Part shown: positions 47,750-57,521 of the stretch, one piece after another
Position numbering within the stretch: the first letter of the stretch is position 1
How the letters are laid out: the number at the start of each line of letters is the position of its first letter
Assembly (NCBI RefSeq): GCF_000218875.1
Contig: NC_015709.1
Location: 1,495,001-1,559,000, forward strand
Reading direction: 5' to 3'
Source: Zymomonas mobilis subsp. pomaceae ATCC 29192
GTDB lineage: Bacteria; Pseudomonadota; Alphaproteobacteria; Sphingomonadales; Sphingomonadaceae
DNA: 64,000 nt
Program-made: the position numbers and the translations under genes
The notes under the pieces: model-generated
The model's input: only the letters and a program-made list of their open reading frames with translations
What the model was told of the DNA's origin: nothing
The model's database searches: none

Positions 47750-50026
47750 ATGAAAAAATGGCGGTCCTGTAAAAGGTTTGTCTTATGCTATGCCGTGCTC
47801 TCTTTTGGCTTTGCGGCAGAAGGGTTTGCCGAACAACCAATTATTAAAGAGACGCATGACAATGCTGTTAGTAATGAGGGGGATTCAACTGACACAAACG
47901 ATAACAGGTCTTCGTCCAAGACAACTAAAAATAATACTATTGAACCTTCTGAATCTCCAAAAGATATTACAGTTAATGCCAAGATGACAAATGGTACAGG
48001 GGCACGTACATCCTTACCTGTTGTTAATTTTGGCCCATTGGGTGACATGAAACCAGAAAATGCGCCTTTTTCTATTCTCAGCGTTCCCCATGATGTAATT
48101 CGCAACCAACAGGCACGTAATGTCAATGATCTGATGCAATATTTGCCATCGGTTCAATTGGAAATGAGAGGTGATCCCGGAACTTCTCGACCGCAGTCTC
48201 GTGGTTTTGAATCAGACGTCATCGCCAATAGCCGGATGGATGGCTTTAACATTGCGACGACAACGCCTTATGCGGCAGAACAATTTGATAATCTGCAGGT
48301 CTTAAACGGATTAAGCGGCGCTATCTATGGTCCTCAAAATCCGGCGGGTACTTTTGAATATACGCTAAAGCGTCCGACTACCGAAATGATGGAAGATTTT
48401 TCTGTGGGTATCGATTCACGCGGTACCGTAACAGAAGCTGCTGATATTGGTGGATCAACGGGTAAGGATAACTGGTTCGGATATCGTGTTAATCTTGTTC
48501 ATGGGGCCGGTTCCAATTACGTTCGTACGGGGCATATAAACCGTAATTTAGTCAGTGGCAGCTTTGATATTCATGTCGATTCAAAAACGGTTATTGAATT
48601 GAATGCCAGTCACTATAGCTACGATCAGCGGGGTGGCGCACCAGGATTTTCTTACAGCAATAATATTCAGCTTCCAACAGCGCCAGATATAAGCACCCCT
48701 TATCTCGGGCAGAGCTATGCCGGTTATAATGCCAAAACGGATACGGCTTCTGGAAAAATCAAACATCAATTTAATGAAAACTGGAGTGTCGTCGCCGGCG
48801 GCTTATGGCAGAATGCGTTTCGTGACGTATTTTCAAATGCCAATACGCTAACAGATAATTATGGCGATTATAAACAGACTATTGCTTCTGCTGCGACAGC
48901 CTATCGTTTTAAAATCGGTAGTAATCTTGCTTATTTAAATGGACGTGTTCACACGGGTTTTGTGACCCATGATTTGGCTTTAGGTACCAACGGCTATGTC
49001 ATGAGTAATTATAACCCTACCAGTAGCCAAACTTTTACGCTGGGTAATAGTAATCTTTATAATCCAACCAAATTTTCTAGCGTACGTCCCCATTCATCAG
49101 GTAGCTATCGTTCTGCTATCGCCCGTAATCAGTCATTAATTGTCAGTGATATGATTACTTTTAACAAGCATTGGTCTATCTTAGGGGCATTCAGTTGGAG
49201 CTGGATGACATCTTCAAGTTGGAATAAAGCGGGTACTCGAACCGCTCATAACTATACCCAAGGGGCCTTTAGTCCGAATACAAGTTTGATTTATCATCCC
49301 CTTGAAGGTCATACGGCCTATTTCACTTGGGGACGCAGTTTACAACAAGGTGTGACTGCACCCGCAGGTTCTATCAACCAAGGCCAAATTCTTAATCCTT
49401 ATGAAAGCGAAGAATACGAACTCGGCTATAAGGTGAAATGGGAAAAACTGTCCTTAAATGTAGCAGGTTTTCGCATGACCCGTCCTTATGCATACATGGA
49501 TTCCTCGACGGGGGTTTATGGTATGTACGGAACCCAGCGTAACTGGGGTTTTGAATTCCAGATGGCTGGCCATATCCGACATGATCTATCGATTTTAGGG
49601 GGCGTGACTTGGCTGGACGCCAAGGTTGGATCAACAGGCGATGCTACAACATCGCATAAAGAAATTGTGGGTGTACCCCCTGTTCAATCTAATATCTTGA
49701 TTGACTATACTTTGCCATTTTCAAAAGAGAGTTTGGCAAATGGTTTAGCCATCAATGGTAGCGTGCACTATACTGGAACGCGAGCTGCAAATAATACCAA
49801 TACGACCTATGCCCCACAATATGTGACCGCGAATATTGGTATCCGTTATCCTTTCAAAATGGCTAATAAACCATGGGTCGCTCGTTTCACTGTTAACAAC
49901 CTTATGAATGAGCATTACTGGGCATCGGTCTACCCTTCTTCTATTAATGGTGCCGCTGGCGGGACCAATAGTGCTTATGCTGGGTTACCTCGTACTTATC
50001 AATTTACCTTGGAATGCACTTTATAA
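47750..50026 (+). CDS. TonB-dependent outer-membrane receptor 2
   Basis: A 758-residue receptor with a signal peptide (RFVLCYAVLSFGFAAEGFA), a Ser/Asn/Thr-rich linker, plug domain (LMQYLPSVQLEMRGDPGTS, VLNGLSGAIYGPQNPAGTF) and barrel ending RTYQFTLECTL. It is a paralogue of receptor 1: the plug blocks VLNG.SGA.YGP..PAGTF.Y.LKRPT match almost position by position. It lies between nifA and the second rnf operon, facing the same way as rnf, and is closed by its own strong terminator. Its ligand is unknown; location suggests an iron or molybdenum chelate needed for nitrogen fixation. No sigma-54 site is seen before it. Confidence 0.88.
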   Translation: MKKWRSCKRFVLCYAVLSFGFAAEGFAEQPIIKETHDNAVSNEGDSTDTNDNRSSSKTTKNNTIEPSESPKDITVNAKMTNGTGARTSLPVVNFGPLGDMKPENAPFSILSVPHDVIRNQQARNVNDLMQYLPSVQLEMRGDPGTSRPQSRGFESDVIANSRMDGFNIATTTPYAAEQFDNLQVLNGLSGAIYGPQNPAGTFEYTLKRPTTEMMEDFSVGIDSRGTVTEAADIGGSTGKDNWFGYRVNLVHGAGSNYVRTGHINRNLVSGSFDIHVDSKTVIELNASHYSYDQRGGAPGFSYSNNIQLPTAPDISTPYLGQSYAGYNAKTDTASGKIKHQFNENWSVVAGGLWQNAFRDVFSNANTLTDNYGDYKQTIASAATAYRFKIGSNLAYLNGRVHTGFVTHDLALGTNGYVMSNYNPTSSQTFTLGNSNLYNPTKFSSVRPHSSGSYRSAIARNQSLIVSDMITFNKHWSILGAFSWSWMTSSSWNKAGTRTAHNYTQGAFSPNTSLIYHPLEGHTAYFTWGRSLQQGVTAPAGSINQGQILNPYESEEYELGYKVKWEKLSLNVAGFRMTRPYAYMDSSTGVYGMYGTQRNWGFEFQMAGHIRHDLSILGGVTWLDAKVGSTGDATTSHKEIVGVPPVQSNILIDYTLPFSKESLANGLAINGSVHYTGTRAANNTNTTYAPQYVTANIGIRYPFKMANKPWVARFTVNNLMNEHYWASVYPSSINGAAGGTNSAYAGLPRTYQFTLECTL

Positions 50027-50068
50027 TAAAAGTTTTATTTTATCTTAAAGGACAGATGTCCTCTTAAA

Positions 50069-50110
50069 AAAGCCGGAAGATTTCAATCCTAAATCTTCCG
50101 GCTTTCCTTG
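50069..50110 (+). terminator. Strong terminator after TonB receptor 2
   Basis: AAAGCCGGAAGATTT (50069-50083) pairs over all 15 bp with AAATCTTCCGGCTTT (50091-50105), with a short pyrimidine-rich tail. It isolates the receptor from the rnf promoter downstream. Confidence 0.9.
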
Positions 50111-50303
50111 TTAGTATATCGTGGGGCAGTGAACCCCATTTGAGAAAAAGACTTAAGGAAAATTTTAGTTTTTTTTGCCTGATATTTTAAGGATCGTTTT
50201 CTGTAAAAAATAAAGCAAGCGTATATTTTTCTTCTTAAAAAATGAGGCCACAGCCTTTCTTTTACACATATCGGTCTTTTTAAACGACATAATATGTCTG
50301 TTT

Positions 50304-50319
50304 TGTTACTTTTACGACA
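50304..50319. promoter_or_regulatory. NifA upstream activator site (second rnf operon)
   Basis: TGT-TACTTTTACG-ACA, an exact TGT-N10-ACA match, 64 bp above the -24 element of the rnf promoter. It lies outside the duplicated region. Confidence 0.85.
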
Positions 50320-50383
50320 ATAAGTCAGACGAATCCTCCCATTGACCGTTGGAAACCTATTAAACTAAGGACCAAACGGTGAA

Positions 50384-50399
50384 TGGCACAAAAATTGCA
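50384..50399 (+). promoter_or_regulatory. Sigma-54 promoter of the second rnf operon
   Basis: TGGCAC-AAAAA-TTGCA, a full consensus match, 123 bp before rnfA copy B. It has no counterpart before copy A, because the repeat begins only at 50497. Confidence 0.93.
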
Positions 50400-50522
50400 A
50401 AAAAGTTCACAAACGACCAATTTTTACATATTTCGTCTATCCGTTTAAGTTCAGAAGGCGGGGATGTTGGAAGGAGGAAAACGGTTTAATCGCCTTATTA
50501 CCTCCGAGGGAAGGAAGGTTAA

Positions 50523-51104
50523 GTGACGGATATACTACTGTTGGTAGTGAGCGCCTGCCTTGTAAACAATGTGATATTAACGCGTTTTTTAGGACTTTGT
50601 TCCTTTATGGGCGTGACGACGCGTGTAGATACGGCGGTAGGGATGGGTGCAGCGTGCACCTTTGTGATCACGACCTCTGCGATGGCAAGTTGGGCATTGG
50701 AACATTGGTTACTAGCCCCCTTTGGTCTTGGGTATCTTCGCACGGTGACCTTTATTCTGATCATCGCGTCGGCGGTGCAGCTGACAGAGTCATTTTTTCG
50801 TAAATTTTCACCGACGTTGTTTCGTTTGCTGGGTATTTATTTGCCATTGATCACAACGAACTGTGCGGTGTTGGGTATAACGTTGCTTTTAGTAGAGCAG
50901 CGGTATGGTTTTGTAGACAGTACGATTTTCGCCTTTGCCTCGTCAGTGGGATACAGTTTGGTGATGGTGTTGTTTGCAGGGTTGCGAGAAAGATTGGCGT
51001 TAGCGGTAACGCCCCGTTTGTTTGAAGGGCCACCCGTTGGTTTTATCACAGCCAGCTTGCTGGCGCTGGCTTTCATGGGATTTTCAGGGATGTCGGTGCA
51101 TTAA
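50523..51104 (+). CDS. rnfA: RnfA (copy B, NifA-driven)
   Basis: 193 residues, identical in protein to copy A; one synonymous difference at 50606. GTG start after GGAAGGTTA. It is the first gene behind the sigma-54 promoter, so this copy should be made under nitrogen-fixing conditions. Cys ligands for the intramembrane [2Fe-2S] cluster are intact. Confidence 0.95.
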   Translation: MTDILLLVVSACLVNNVILTRFLGLCSFMGVTTRVDTAVGMGAACTFVITTSAMASWALEHWLLAPFGLGYLRTVTFILIIASAVQLTESFFRKFSPTLFRLLGIYLPLITTNCAVLGITLLLVEQRYGFVDSTIFAFASSVGYSLVMVLFAGLRERLALAVTPRLFEGPPVGFITASLLALAFMGFSGMSVH

Positions 51105-51141
51105 GCCAAGAGAGTAAGCTTAGGGGAAAGGGACTGTCGCT

Positions 51142-51807
51142 ATGTTGATTGCCATTATAAGCCTGAGTGTGATGGGGTTGTTGCTGGGTCTGATGTTGGG
51201 CCTGTCGTCGAATCTGTTACGGGTAGAAGAAGATCCGATAGATGGTGAGTTGCAGGCATTATTGCCGGGGTCGCAATGTGGCCAGTGCGGTTATGTGGGT
51301 TGTGCCCAATATGCCGCGGCGATGGCGCATGATGGAGCGCCTTTGACAGCCTGCACGCCGGGAGGCCGTAATGTAGCGGAAGCCCTGGCGAAAGCGTTGG
51401 GCGTCAGTCTGGATTTATCGGATAGCGAGGATACAGGGCCAAAGACAGCTGTGGTGCATGAAGAGCTGTGCATAGGATGCACAGCGTGTATCCGCGATTG
51501 TTCCAGTGATGCGATTATTGGTGCGGCGCGTCAGATACATACGGTGGTGGGTGATGTTTGCCATGGTTGTGGTAAATGTGAAGCGGCCTGTCCGACGGGG
51601 GCTATTGAAATGGTGCCTGTTGCGATCACGCTCGACAATTGGCATTGGGACAAGCCGAATCTGGCTATTCAAGATGCGATGGAAAATCAGGCCTTTTCAA
51701 CCAAGGAATTGGCACAAAGGATAACAGCAGAAGCGGATGGTCCACAGGGTGAGGCCTATAAGGCGCATCTGGAACAAGAAGCGGCCAAAGAAGAAGCGGC
51801 AGGCTAG
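51142..51807 (+). CDS. rnfB: RnfB (copy B)
   Basis: 221 residues, identical to copy A: membrane anchor, C-X2-C-X4-C cluster and two ferredoxin motifs. In this operon it is the likely electron exit to the nif ferredoxins FdxN and FdxB or to flavodoxin. No nucleotide difference was noticed. Confidence 0.95.
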   Translation: MLIAIISLSVMGLLLGLMLGLSSNLLRVEEDPIDGELQALLPGSQCGQCGYVGCAQYAAAMAHDGAPLTACTPGGRNVAEALAKALGVSLDLSDSEDTGPKTAVVHEELCIGCTACIRDCSSDAIIGAARQIHTVVGDVCHGCGKCEAACPTGAIEMVPVAITLDNWHWDKPNLAIQDAMENQAFSTKELAQRITAEADGPQGEAYKAHLEQEAAKEEAAG

Positions 51808-51817
51808 GGGAAAAGAC

Positions 51818-53284
51818 ATGAAGTTATTTTCAGTCCGCGGTGGAATTCATCCCAGCTACCGGAAACAAGCGACCACCGGCAAAAAGATGGAAGTGTTACC
51901 GGTTGTTCCTTTTTACTTTCTACCCTTGCGTCAGCATTCAGGGGCCCCAGCCGAGCCGATAGTGAATGTTGGTGATCATGTGGGGAAAGGCCAATTATTG
52001 GCAGAAGGGGCAGGTCGGATTTCAGCGCCAGTCCATGCGCCGACCTCAGGGATTATCCGAGCGATTCAAGAGATGACGGCTCCGCATCCTTCGGGATTAG
52101 CGGGTCAGACGATTGTGTTGGAATCCGATGGGAAGGATGAATGGGCGTCCTTACCAGAGGCTTTTTCAGATCCTTTTTCGATTGATCCGGGTGTTATTCG
52201 GGATCGTGTGGCTTGGGCGGGCATTGTGGGTTTAGGGGGAGCGGCCTTTCCCGCTGCGGTGAAGCTTGAACAAAGCAGTCGTAAACCGATCAAGATGGTC
52301 GTGTTAAACGGCGCCGAATGTGAACCCTATTTGACGGGTGATGATCGGATCATGCAGGAACATGCGGATGAGGTTATTTCAGGTGGCCGCCTGATAGCCC
52401 ATTCAGTGGGTGCCCCCAAAGTTATCATCGGGATTGAGCGCAATAAGCCTGAAGCGATTGCGATCATGAAGAAAGCGGCTTTGGCTTATGACAATGTCGA
52501 GATTGCGGATTTACCGGCACAATATCCGGTGGGTTCGGCGCGTCATTTGGTTCAGGCCTTAACGGGTTTAGAGATTTCAGCACGCACGCGTATCGCCGAT
52601 GTTGGGGTGTTGGTACATAACGTTGGGACAGCGCGGGCTGTTTGGCGTGCGGCCCATTATGGTGAGCCGCTGATCACGCGCACGGTGACGGTTTCAGGGG
52701 GTGGGATAAACGATCCTAAAACCTTGGAAGTGGCGCTTGGCACACCGGTTCGCGCCTTGATCGATTATTGTGATGGGATGAATAACAAAGCGGAGCAGGT
52801 GGTAACCGGTGGGCCGTTAATGGGGGTAGGTTTACCTAATATTGATGTGCCCGTGATCAAGGGGACGGCTGGTATTTTAGCCTTGACGCCTCAGGAAATG
52901 GACCATCGTCCGGCCGCTGCCTGTCTACGTTGTGGTCGTTGTGTGGATGTTTGCCCTTGTGGTCTCAGTCCGGTCGAGATGGCCAGTCTGATTCGACGCG
53001 ACAAGCTGGAAGAGACAGAAAAGCTTCAGGTGATGGATTGTTTCTCCTGTGGTTCTTGCTCTTATGTTTGTCCGTCTCATCTGCCTTTGGTGCAATATTT
53101 TAATTATGCCAAAGGCGAGATTTGGAACAAGCGCAGTGAAGAAAGAAAAATAAGCCGTATCAAAGCTTTGGCAGAAGCCAAAGAAGCGCGATTAGCCGCA
53201 GTTGCCGAACAGCGAAAGCAAGCAGCAGCCCGCGCCAAAGCAGCGAAAGCGGCAGCTACTAAGGAAGAGAAGGCGGTTCAATGA
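51818..53284 (+). CDS. rnfC: RnfC (copy B)
   Basis: 488 residues from the ATG at 51818, identical to copy A. NADH/FMN-binding region and two 4Fe-4S motifs are intact. Under nif control it would take electrons from NADH and pass them to RnfB against the potential gradient. It overlaps rnfD by 4 bp. Confidence 0.95.
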   Translation: MKLFSVRGGIHPSYRKQATTGKKMEVLPVVPFYFLPLRQHSGAPAEPIVNVGDHVGKGQLLAEGAGRISAPVHAPTSGIIRAIQEMTAPHPSGLAGQTIVLESDGKDEWASLPEAFSDPFSIDPGVIRDRVAWAGIVGLGGAAFPAAVKLEQSSRKPIKMVVLNGAECEPYLTGDDRIMQEHADEVISGGRLIAHSVGAPKVIIGIERNKPEAIAIMKKAALAYDNVEIADLPAQYPVGSARHLVQALTGLEISARTRIADVGVLVHNVGTARAVWRAAHYGEPLITRTVTVSGGGINDPKTLEVALGTPVRALIDYCDGMNNKAEQVVTGGPLMGVGLPNIDVPVIKGTAGILALTPQEMDHRPAAACLRCGRCVDVCPCGLSPVEMASLIRRDKLEETEKLQVMDCFSCGSCSYVCPSHLPLVQYFNYAKGEIWNKRSEERKISRIKALAEAKEARLAAVAEQRKQAAARAKAAKAAATKEEKAVQ

Positions 53285-54357
53285 GTGCCAGTATAGCCAT
53301 CAGTGGGCCATTTACCCATGCTGATAACAGTGTTCAGCGTACCATGCTTTTGGTTATGTTGGCTCTTCTACCAGCCACCTTATTCGATATTTGGTTATTT
53401 GGCTGGCCTGCATTATTTTTGTTTGTATTAACGATTGCTTTTTGCCTTTTAGTGGAAGCGCTGTGTTTAAAGCTGGGGCATCGTCCGGTTATGCCAGCGC
53501 TTTGTGATGGGTCAGCGATTTTAAGCGGTTGGCTTATTGCATTAAGTTTGCCGCCTTGGGCGCCTTGGTGGATTGCCTTATTAGGGGCTGTTTTTGCAAT
53601 GGCCTTAGCCAAGCAGATTTTTGGCGGCTTGGGTCAGAATTTGTTTAATCCGGCGATGGTAGCCCGTGTGGCGCTGTTGATTTCCTTTCCGGTGCAGATG
53701 ACCCAGTTTGCAGCGCCGCATCCTTTGTTTACAGCGCATGCCCCTGACTTTCTGACTGGTTTGCGGATTACTTTAGGCTGTGAGGGTAACCTTGATTCCT
53801 TAAGTGCAGCCTCGGCCTTGGGGCATATCAAAACCGAATTAACGCGCGGTATCCCAGTAACGAGCACAGTAAAAAGTCTTCCTAGTTTAAAAGACATGAT
53901 CTTGGGCATCAAGCCGGGTTCAATGGGGGAAACCTCGGCATTGTTCATTCTTTTAGGGGGCTTATTTCTGTTATGGCGCCGGATTATCACGTGGCATATT
54001 CCGGTGGCGATGTTGGTCACGCTTTTTGGTCTGGGATGGATATTTTCTTCGATCAATCCGAACCGTTTCGCTTCAGGCGTGATTGAGTTGTTATCCGGGG
54101 CCTCGATGCTGGGCGCTTTCTTTATTGCGACCGATTATGTGACATCGCCCGTTTCCAAAAAGGGACAGCTGGTTTTTGGTTTCGGGGTCGGGTTTTTGAC
54201 CTGGGTTATCCGCAGCTTTGCCGGTTACCCGGAAGGGGTCGCTTTTGCCGTGTTGTTGATGAATGCGACCACGCCGATCATAGATCATTATTGCCGCCCA
54301 CGCGTGTTCGGTCGTACGCGCCAAGGACAGCCGGTGGCTTTTGGGGATGCTAAATGA
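53281..54357 (+). CDS. rnfD: RnfD (copy B)
   Basis: 358 residues, identical to copy A, including Ser in place of the usual Thr in the flavinylation loop (DSLSAASAL, residues 172-180). It overlaps both rnfC and rnfG by 4 bp. Confidence 0.93.
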   Translation: MSASIAISGPFTHADNSVQRTMLLVMLALLPATLFDIWLFGWPALFLFVLTIAFCLLVEALCLKLGHRPVMPALCDGSAILSGWLIALSLPPWAPWWIALLGAVFAMALAKQIFGGLGQNLFNPAMVARVALLISFPVQMTQFAAPHPLFTAHAPDFLTGLRITLGCEGNLDSLSAASALGHIKTELTRGIPVTSTVKSLPSLKDMILGIKPGSMGETSALFILLGGLFLLWRRIITWHIPVAMLVTLFGLGWIFSSINPNRFASGVIELLSGASMLGAFFIATDYVTSPVSKKGQLVFGFGVGFLTWVIRSFAGYPEGVAFAVLLMNATTPIIDHYCRPRVFGRTRQGQPVAFGDAK

Positions 54358-55064
54358 CCGAACAAAAGGACGAAGCTGAAGAGCGTAAAGAGGCCGTTGA
54401 ACAAGATGCCTTGTTTCGGGCTGATGAAGCGATGCATGCCGATGATAAAGCCGAAAAGGAAAAACCCTTTTTCATTCATGGCTTTGTTTTAGCAGTTTTC
54501 TGTTTAGGTTTTGGGGCGTTGTTGGCGCTTACCTATCATCTGACGGTCAAGACGATTGCCGAGCGGGGCGTTGAAGATCAGCAGGCCTCTTTGTCGCAGG
54601 TTATTCCTGACTCCATTCATGACAATGATATTTCGGCCAACCCGATCCACGTTAAGGATGCTGACGGTCGGGATGTTGAAGTATTCCGCGCTCTAAAAGA
54701 GGGGCATGTGACAGGCGTTGCCTATGAGATTTTAGGCAGTGGCTATAGTGGTGAAATCCGGCTGATGATGGGGGTGGATGATCAGGGTAAGATTTTGGGT
54801 GTCAGAACCCTTGCCCACAAAGAAACCCCGGGTCTTGGCGATAAAATCGAAGCTACGAAATCCGATTGGATTCTTCGCTTTACCGGTCTTTCTAGCAGCA
54901 ATCCGCCTGCTGAAAAATGGAAGGTCAAAAAGGACGGAGGTCAATTTGACCAGTTCTCGGGCGCTACCATTACACCTCGCGGTGTGGTAGCGGCGATCCA
55001 CCGGGGTTTGCAGTTCTTTGCGACTAATAAAAATCGTCTGTTGGAGAATCCTGATGTCAAATGA
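54354..55064 (+). CDS. rnfG: RnfG (copy B)
   Basis: 236 residues, identical in protein to copy A; one synonymous difference at 54854. The SGATIT flavin-attachment motif is intact. No apbE accompanies this operon, so flavinylation must rely on the apbE at 11639 or another elsewhere. Confidence 0.93.
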   Translation: MTEQKDEAEERKEAVEQDALFRADEAMHADDKAEKEKPFFIHGFVLAVFCLGFGALLALTYHLTVKTIAERGVEDQQASLSQVIPDSIHDNDISANPIHVKDADGRDVEVFRALKEGHVTGVAYEILGSGYSGEIRLMMGVDDQGKILGVRTLAHKETPGLGDKIEATKSDWILRFTGLSSSNPPAEKWKVKKDGGQFDQFSGATITPRGVVAAIHRGLQFFATNKNRLLENPDVK

Positions 55065-55725
55065 TTATCTCCGCATTGCCAAAGACGGGCTTTGGGATAA
55101 CAATGGTATCCTAAGCATGTTGCTCGGGCTTTGTCCCACGATGGCGGTGACTACCAGTGCCACTAATGCTTTAGGTATGGGGCTTGCGACCGCTGTTGTT
55201 ATGGCCGCATCTAATATTCTGGTCTCTTTATTTCGGCATAACATCACGTATGAAGTGCGCGTGCCGGTTTATATTCTGATCGTCGCTGCGATGGTGACCT
55301 TGGTCGATATGGTGATGAACGCCTATATGCATCCGATGTATAAGGTGCTTGGCCTGTTTATTCCCTTGATCGTGTCCAACTGTTTGCCGCTGGCCCATTT
55401 GGAAGCCTTTGCGGGTAAAAAACCCCCAATAGCTTCTTTGGTCGATGGTCTTTTTGCCGGACTGGGTTTTACGCTGGCGCTGACCGTCATCGGCGGTGTG
55501 CGGGAAATAATAGGATCGGGTACCTTGTTTTCTAATGCCGCCTTATTGCTGGGACCAAGCTTCAGTTTCCTTGAATGGCATGTCTTGCCTTCTGATTGCC
55601 ACATCCTGATGATGGTTCTTCCTCCGGGGGGCTTCCTTATCACAGGGTTAGTCTTGGTCGGTAAAAGAATGATCGACGTGGCTCAAGGTAAAGAAATTGC
55701 CATGTCCGGTGCCCATGGGGTTTAA
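55054..55725 (+). CDS. rnfE: RnfE (copy B)
   Basis: 223 residues from the ATG at 55054, identical in protein to copy A; one synonymous difference at 55606. It overlaps rnfG by 11 bp, and both Cys motifs are intact. Confidence 0.93.
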   Translation: MSNDYLRIAKDGLWDNNGILSMLLGLCPTMAVTTSATNALGMGLATAVVMAASNILVSLFRHNITYEVRVPVYILIVAAMVTLVDMVMNAYMHPMYKVLGLFIPLIVSNCLPLAHLEAFAGKKPPIASLVDGLFAGLGFTLALTVIGGVREIIGSGTLFSNAALLLGPSFSFLEWHVLPSDCHILMMVLPPGGFLITGLVLVGKRMIDVAQGKEIAMSGAHGV

Positions 55726-55736
55726 AGGTAAAAACC

Positions 55737-55997
55737 ATGAAAATATCTGTTGTCTATGCCAAACCCGAACGCCAGCTCTGGCTGGAATGTGAGGTCAAAG
55801 ACGGCGCTACCGTCAAAGAAGGTATCGAGGCTTCCGGTATCTTGGCCCGTTCCCCCGATATTGACCTTAATACCCAAAAGGTCGGCGTCTTTGGTAAGGC
55901 TATAAAACTTGATGCCCCCCTTGAAGAAGGTATGCGCATCGAAATCTATCGTCAGGTCACTATCGACCCTAAATCTGTCCCTAGACGAAAAAAATAA
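55737..55997 (+). CDS. rnfH: RnfH-family protein (copy B)
   Basis: 86 residues. It differs from copy A by Asn to Asp and Leu to Pro (55965 and 55969) and by losing the ASAE tail, because the homology breaks inside the terminal A-run. The RnfH core is otherwise the same. It is the last gene of the operon, followed by a terminator. Confidence 0.9.
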   Translation: MKISVVYAKPERQLWLECEVKDGATVKEGIEASGILARSPDIDLNTQKVGVFGKAIKLDAPLEEGMRIEIYRQVTIDPKSVPRRKK

Positions 55998-56019
55998 TCT
56001 TTTGTTTAAGATTATCGCG

Positions 56020-56053
56020 AAAGCCTGCCTGTTGTAAAATAGGCAGGCTTTTT
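56020..56053 (+). terminator. Terminator of the second rnf operon
   Basis: AAAGCCTGCCT (56020-56030) pairs with AGGCAGGCTTT (56041-56051), followed by TT. A weaker AT hairpin (AATAATCTT...AAGATTAT) lies just before it. Copy A lacks both. Confidence 0.88.
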
Positions 56054-56243
56054 GCTGTTCTAGCGAAAAAAGTATTTTTATGTAGTATTAATAATATCAA
56101 AGATATTAGTTCTTTATAGGACATTAGCAAATTGAGTGAAGCGATAGCGTATTTCGCTTTTATTTTTTCTACTTGGATCGCTATGTGATGTAGCATTTCT
56201 ATCGAGAAATTTCTTCCAGTATTCCCGTAAAAGGCAATGCGCC

Positions 56244-57521
56244 GTGTCCTCTTCTGATCCGCTTTCTGATGCATATAAACACAGACAAAGATTACATTTC
56301 CGCTATGTCTTAGCTTGGTTCTTGTGTGCTATTTTTTATTTCTACCAATATGCAGCTCGGGCAACACCAGGGATTATGCAAGCAACCCTTACTGAAGCAT
56401 GGGGGCATAATCCTATAGGAACCCTAGTAGTGGCTTATTATATAGCCTACGCTATCATGGCACTTATATCGGGTTTTTTATTAGATCGTTATGGTCCCCA
56501 TGCGACTATTCCAGCTGGTATTACCTTTGTCACCTTAGGCAGCGTATTTTTTGTTCAAGGTAGCCAGTCTGTAGCCCTTATTGGTTTTGTTTTGCAGGCT
56601 ATCGGTGCCATTTTTGCTTTTCTGGGTGCTTCTTATGTGGCCGCCCATTATCTACCGCAAAAAATGCTGGCAATTTTTGTGGGGCTCACAGAATGCCTTG
56701 GGATGGCAGGCGCAGCTTTTGGATCAAAGCTGGTCGCTATGCTTTTGGACCCTATCGGTCGATTTAATATTCACTGGCAAAAAATTTGGCTTGGTTTTGC
56801 GGTTATCGGTTTAATTCTTACTTTCTTAACCTTGATTATTATGCCGCGTAACAAAAGAGACAAGGCCGAATCTAAACAAGAAAGTCTGACTTTAAAAAGT
56901 TTTGTTCATCCTTTTTGTATTATTTTTTCTAATCCTCAAAGCTGGTTATCAGGCATCATCGGGGGATTACTTTTTGCCCCAACAACTATTGGTATTCTTG
57001 CTTGGGGATCCTCTTTTTTTGCTAAAAGCTATGATGGTAATATAGCTTACGCTGCAACACTCGTTTCAATGGTGCCTTTGGGATGGGTTATTGGTTGTCC
57101 ATTAATCGGGTATATTTCCGATAAGATAGGTTTACGGCGTCCTGTCTTGATTGGTGGAAGTTTTCTATTATTACTAAGCTATCTGACCATCCTTTATCAG
57201 CCATTCACGGGCATAGCGGATTATTTGCCACCGTTAATCATGGGTATTATGTCCAGCGTCGCTATGCTTCCTTTTTCGGTGATGAAAGAAGTTAATCCTG
57301 CCAATATCAAAGGAACAGCTGCAGGGGTTATGAATTTTTTGGTATTTTTGGCAAGTAGTGCCTTGTCGCCCATAGTCTCTCTCTTAATAGGAACACAAAA
57401 AGTGTCTCTAATCCTTACGGATTTTTATCGGGGATTTATGCCTTTAATCATCGGTATAATATTAGCTGTTATTCTCAGTTTCTTCTTACAGGAAACAGGT
57501 TGGAAACGTTCAAAGCGTTAA
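56244..57521 (+). CDS. Major facilitator superfamily transporter
   Basis: A 425-residue transporter with 12 predicted membrane helices. It starts with GTG. MFS signature features are the loop after helix 2 (SGFLLDRYGPHATIPAG) and the matching one in the second half (IGYISDKIGLRRPVLIGG). Helix 1 contains FYFYQYAARATPGIM, a pattern of the anion:cation or hexuronate-like symporters. The substrate cannot be inferred. It is monocistronic, between the rnf terminator and a HAD phosphatase. Confidence 0.85.
   Translation: MSSSDPLSDAYKHRQRLHFRYVLAWFLCAIFYFYQYAARATPGIMQATLTEAWGHNPIGTLVVAYYIAYAIMALISGFLLDRYGPHATIPAGITFVTLGSVFFVQGSQSVALIGFVLQAIGAIFAFLGASYVAAHYLPQKMLAIFVGLTECLGMAGAAFGSKLVAMLLDPIGRFNIHWQKIWLGFAVIGLILTFLTLIIMPRNKRDKAESKQESLTLKSFVHPFCIIFSNPQSWLSGIIGGLLFAPTTIGILAWGSSFFAKSYDGNIAYAATLVSMVPLGWVIGCPLIGYISDKIGLRRPVLIGGSFLLLLSYLTILYQPFTGIADYLPPLIMGIMSSVAMLPFSVMKEVNPANIKGTAAGVMNFLVFLASSALSPIVSLLIGTQKVSLILTDFYRGFMPLIIGIILAVILSFFLQETGWKRSKR

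Larger units (their letters stand above)
50497..55994 (+). repeat. Copy B of the ~5.5-kb rnf direct repeat
   Basis: Partner of 13286-18783 in the same orientation. The seven reading frames match copy A except for the positions listed there. Upstream it is joined to a NifA/sigma-54 promoter and downstream to a terminator and an MFS gene. Confidence 0.95.
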
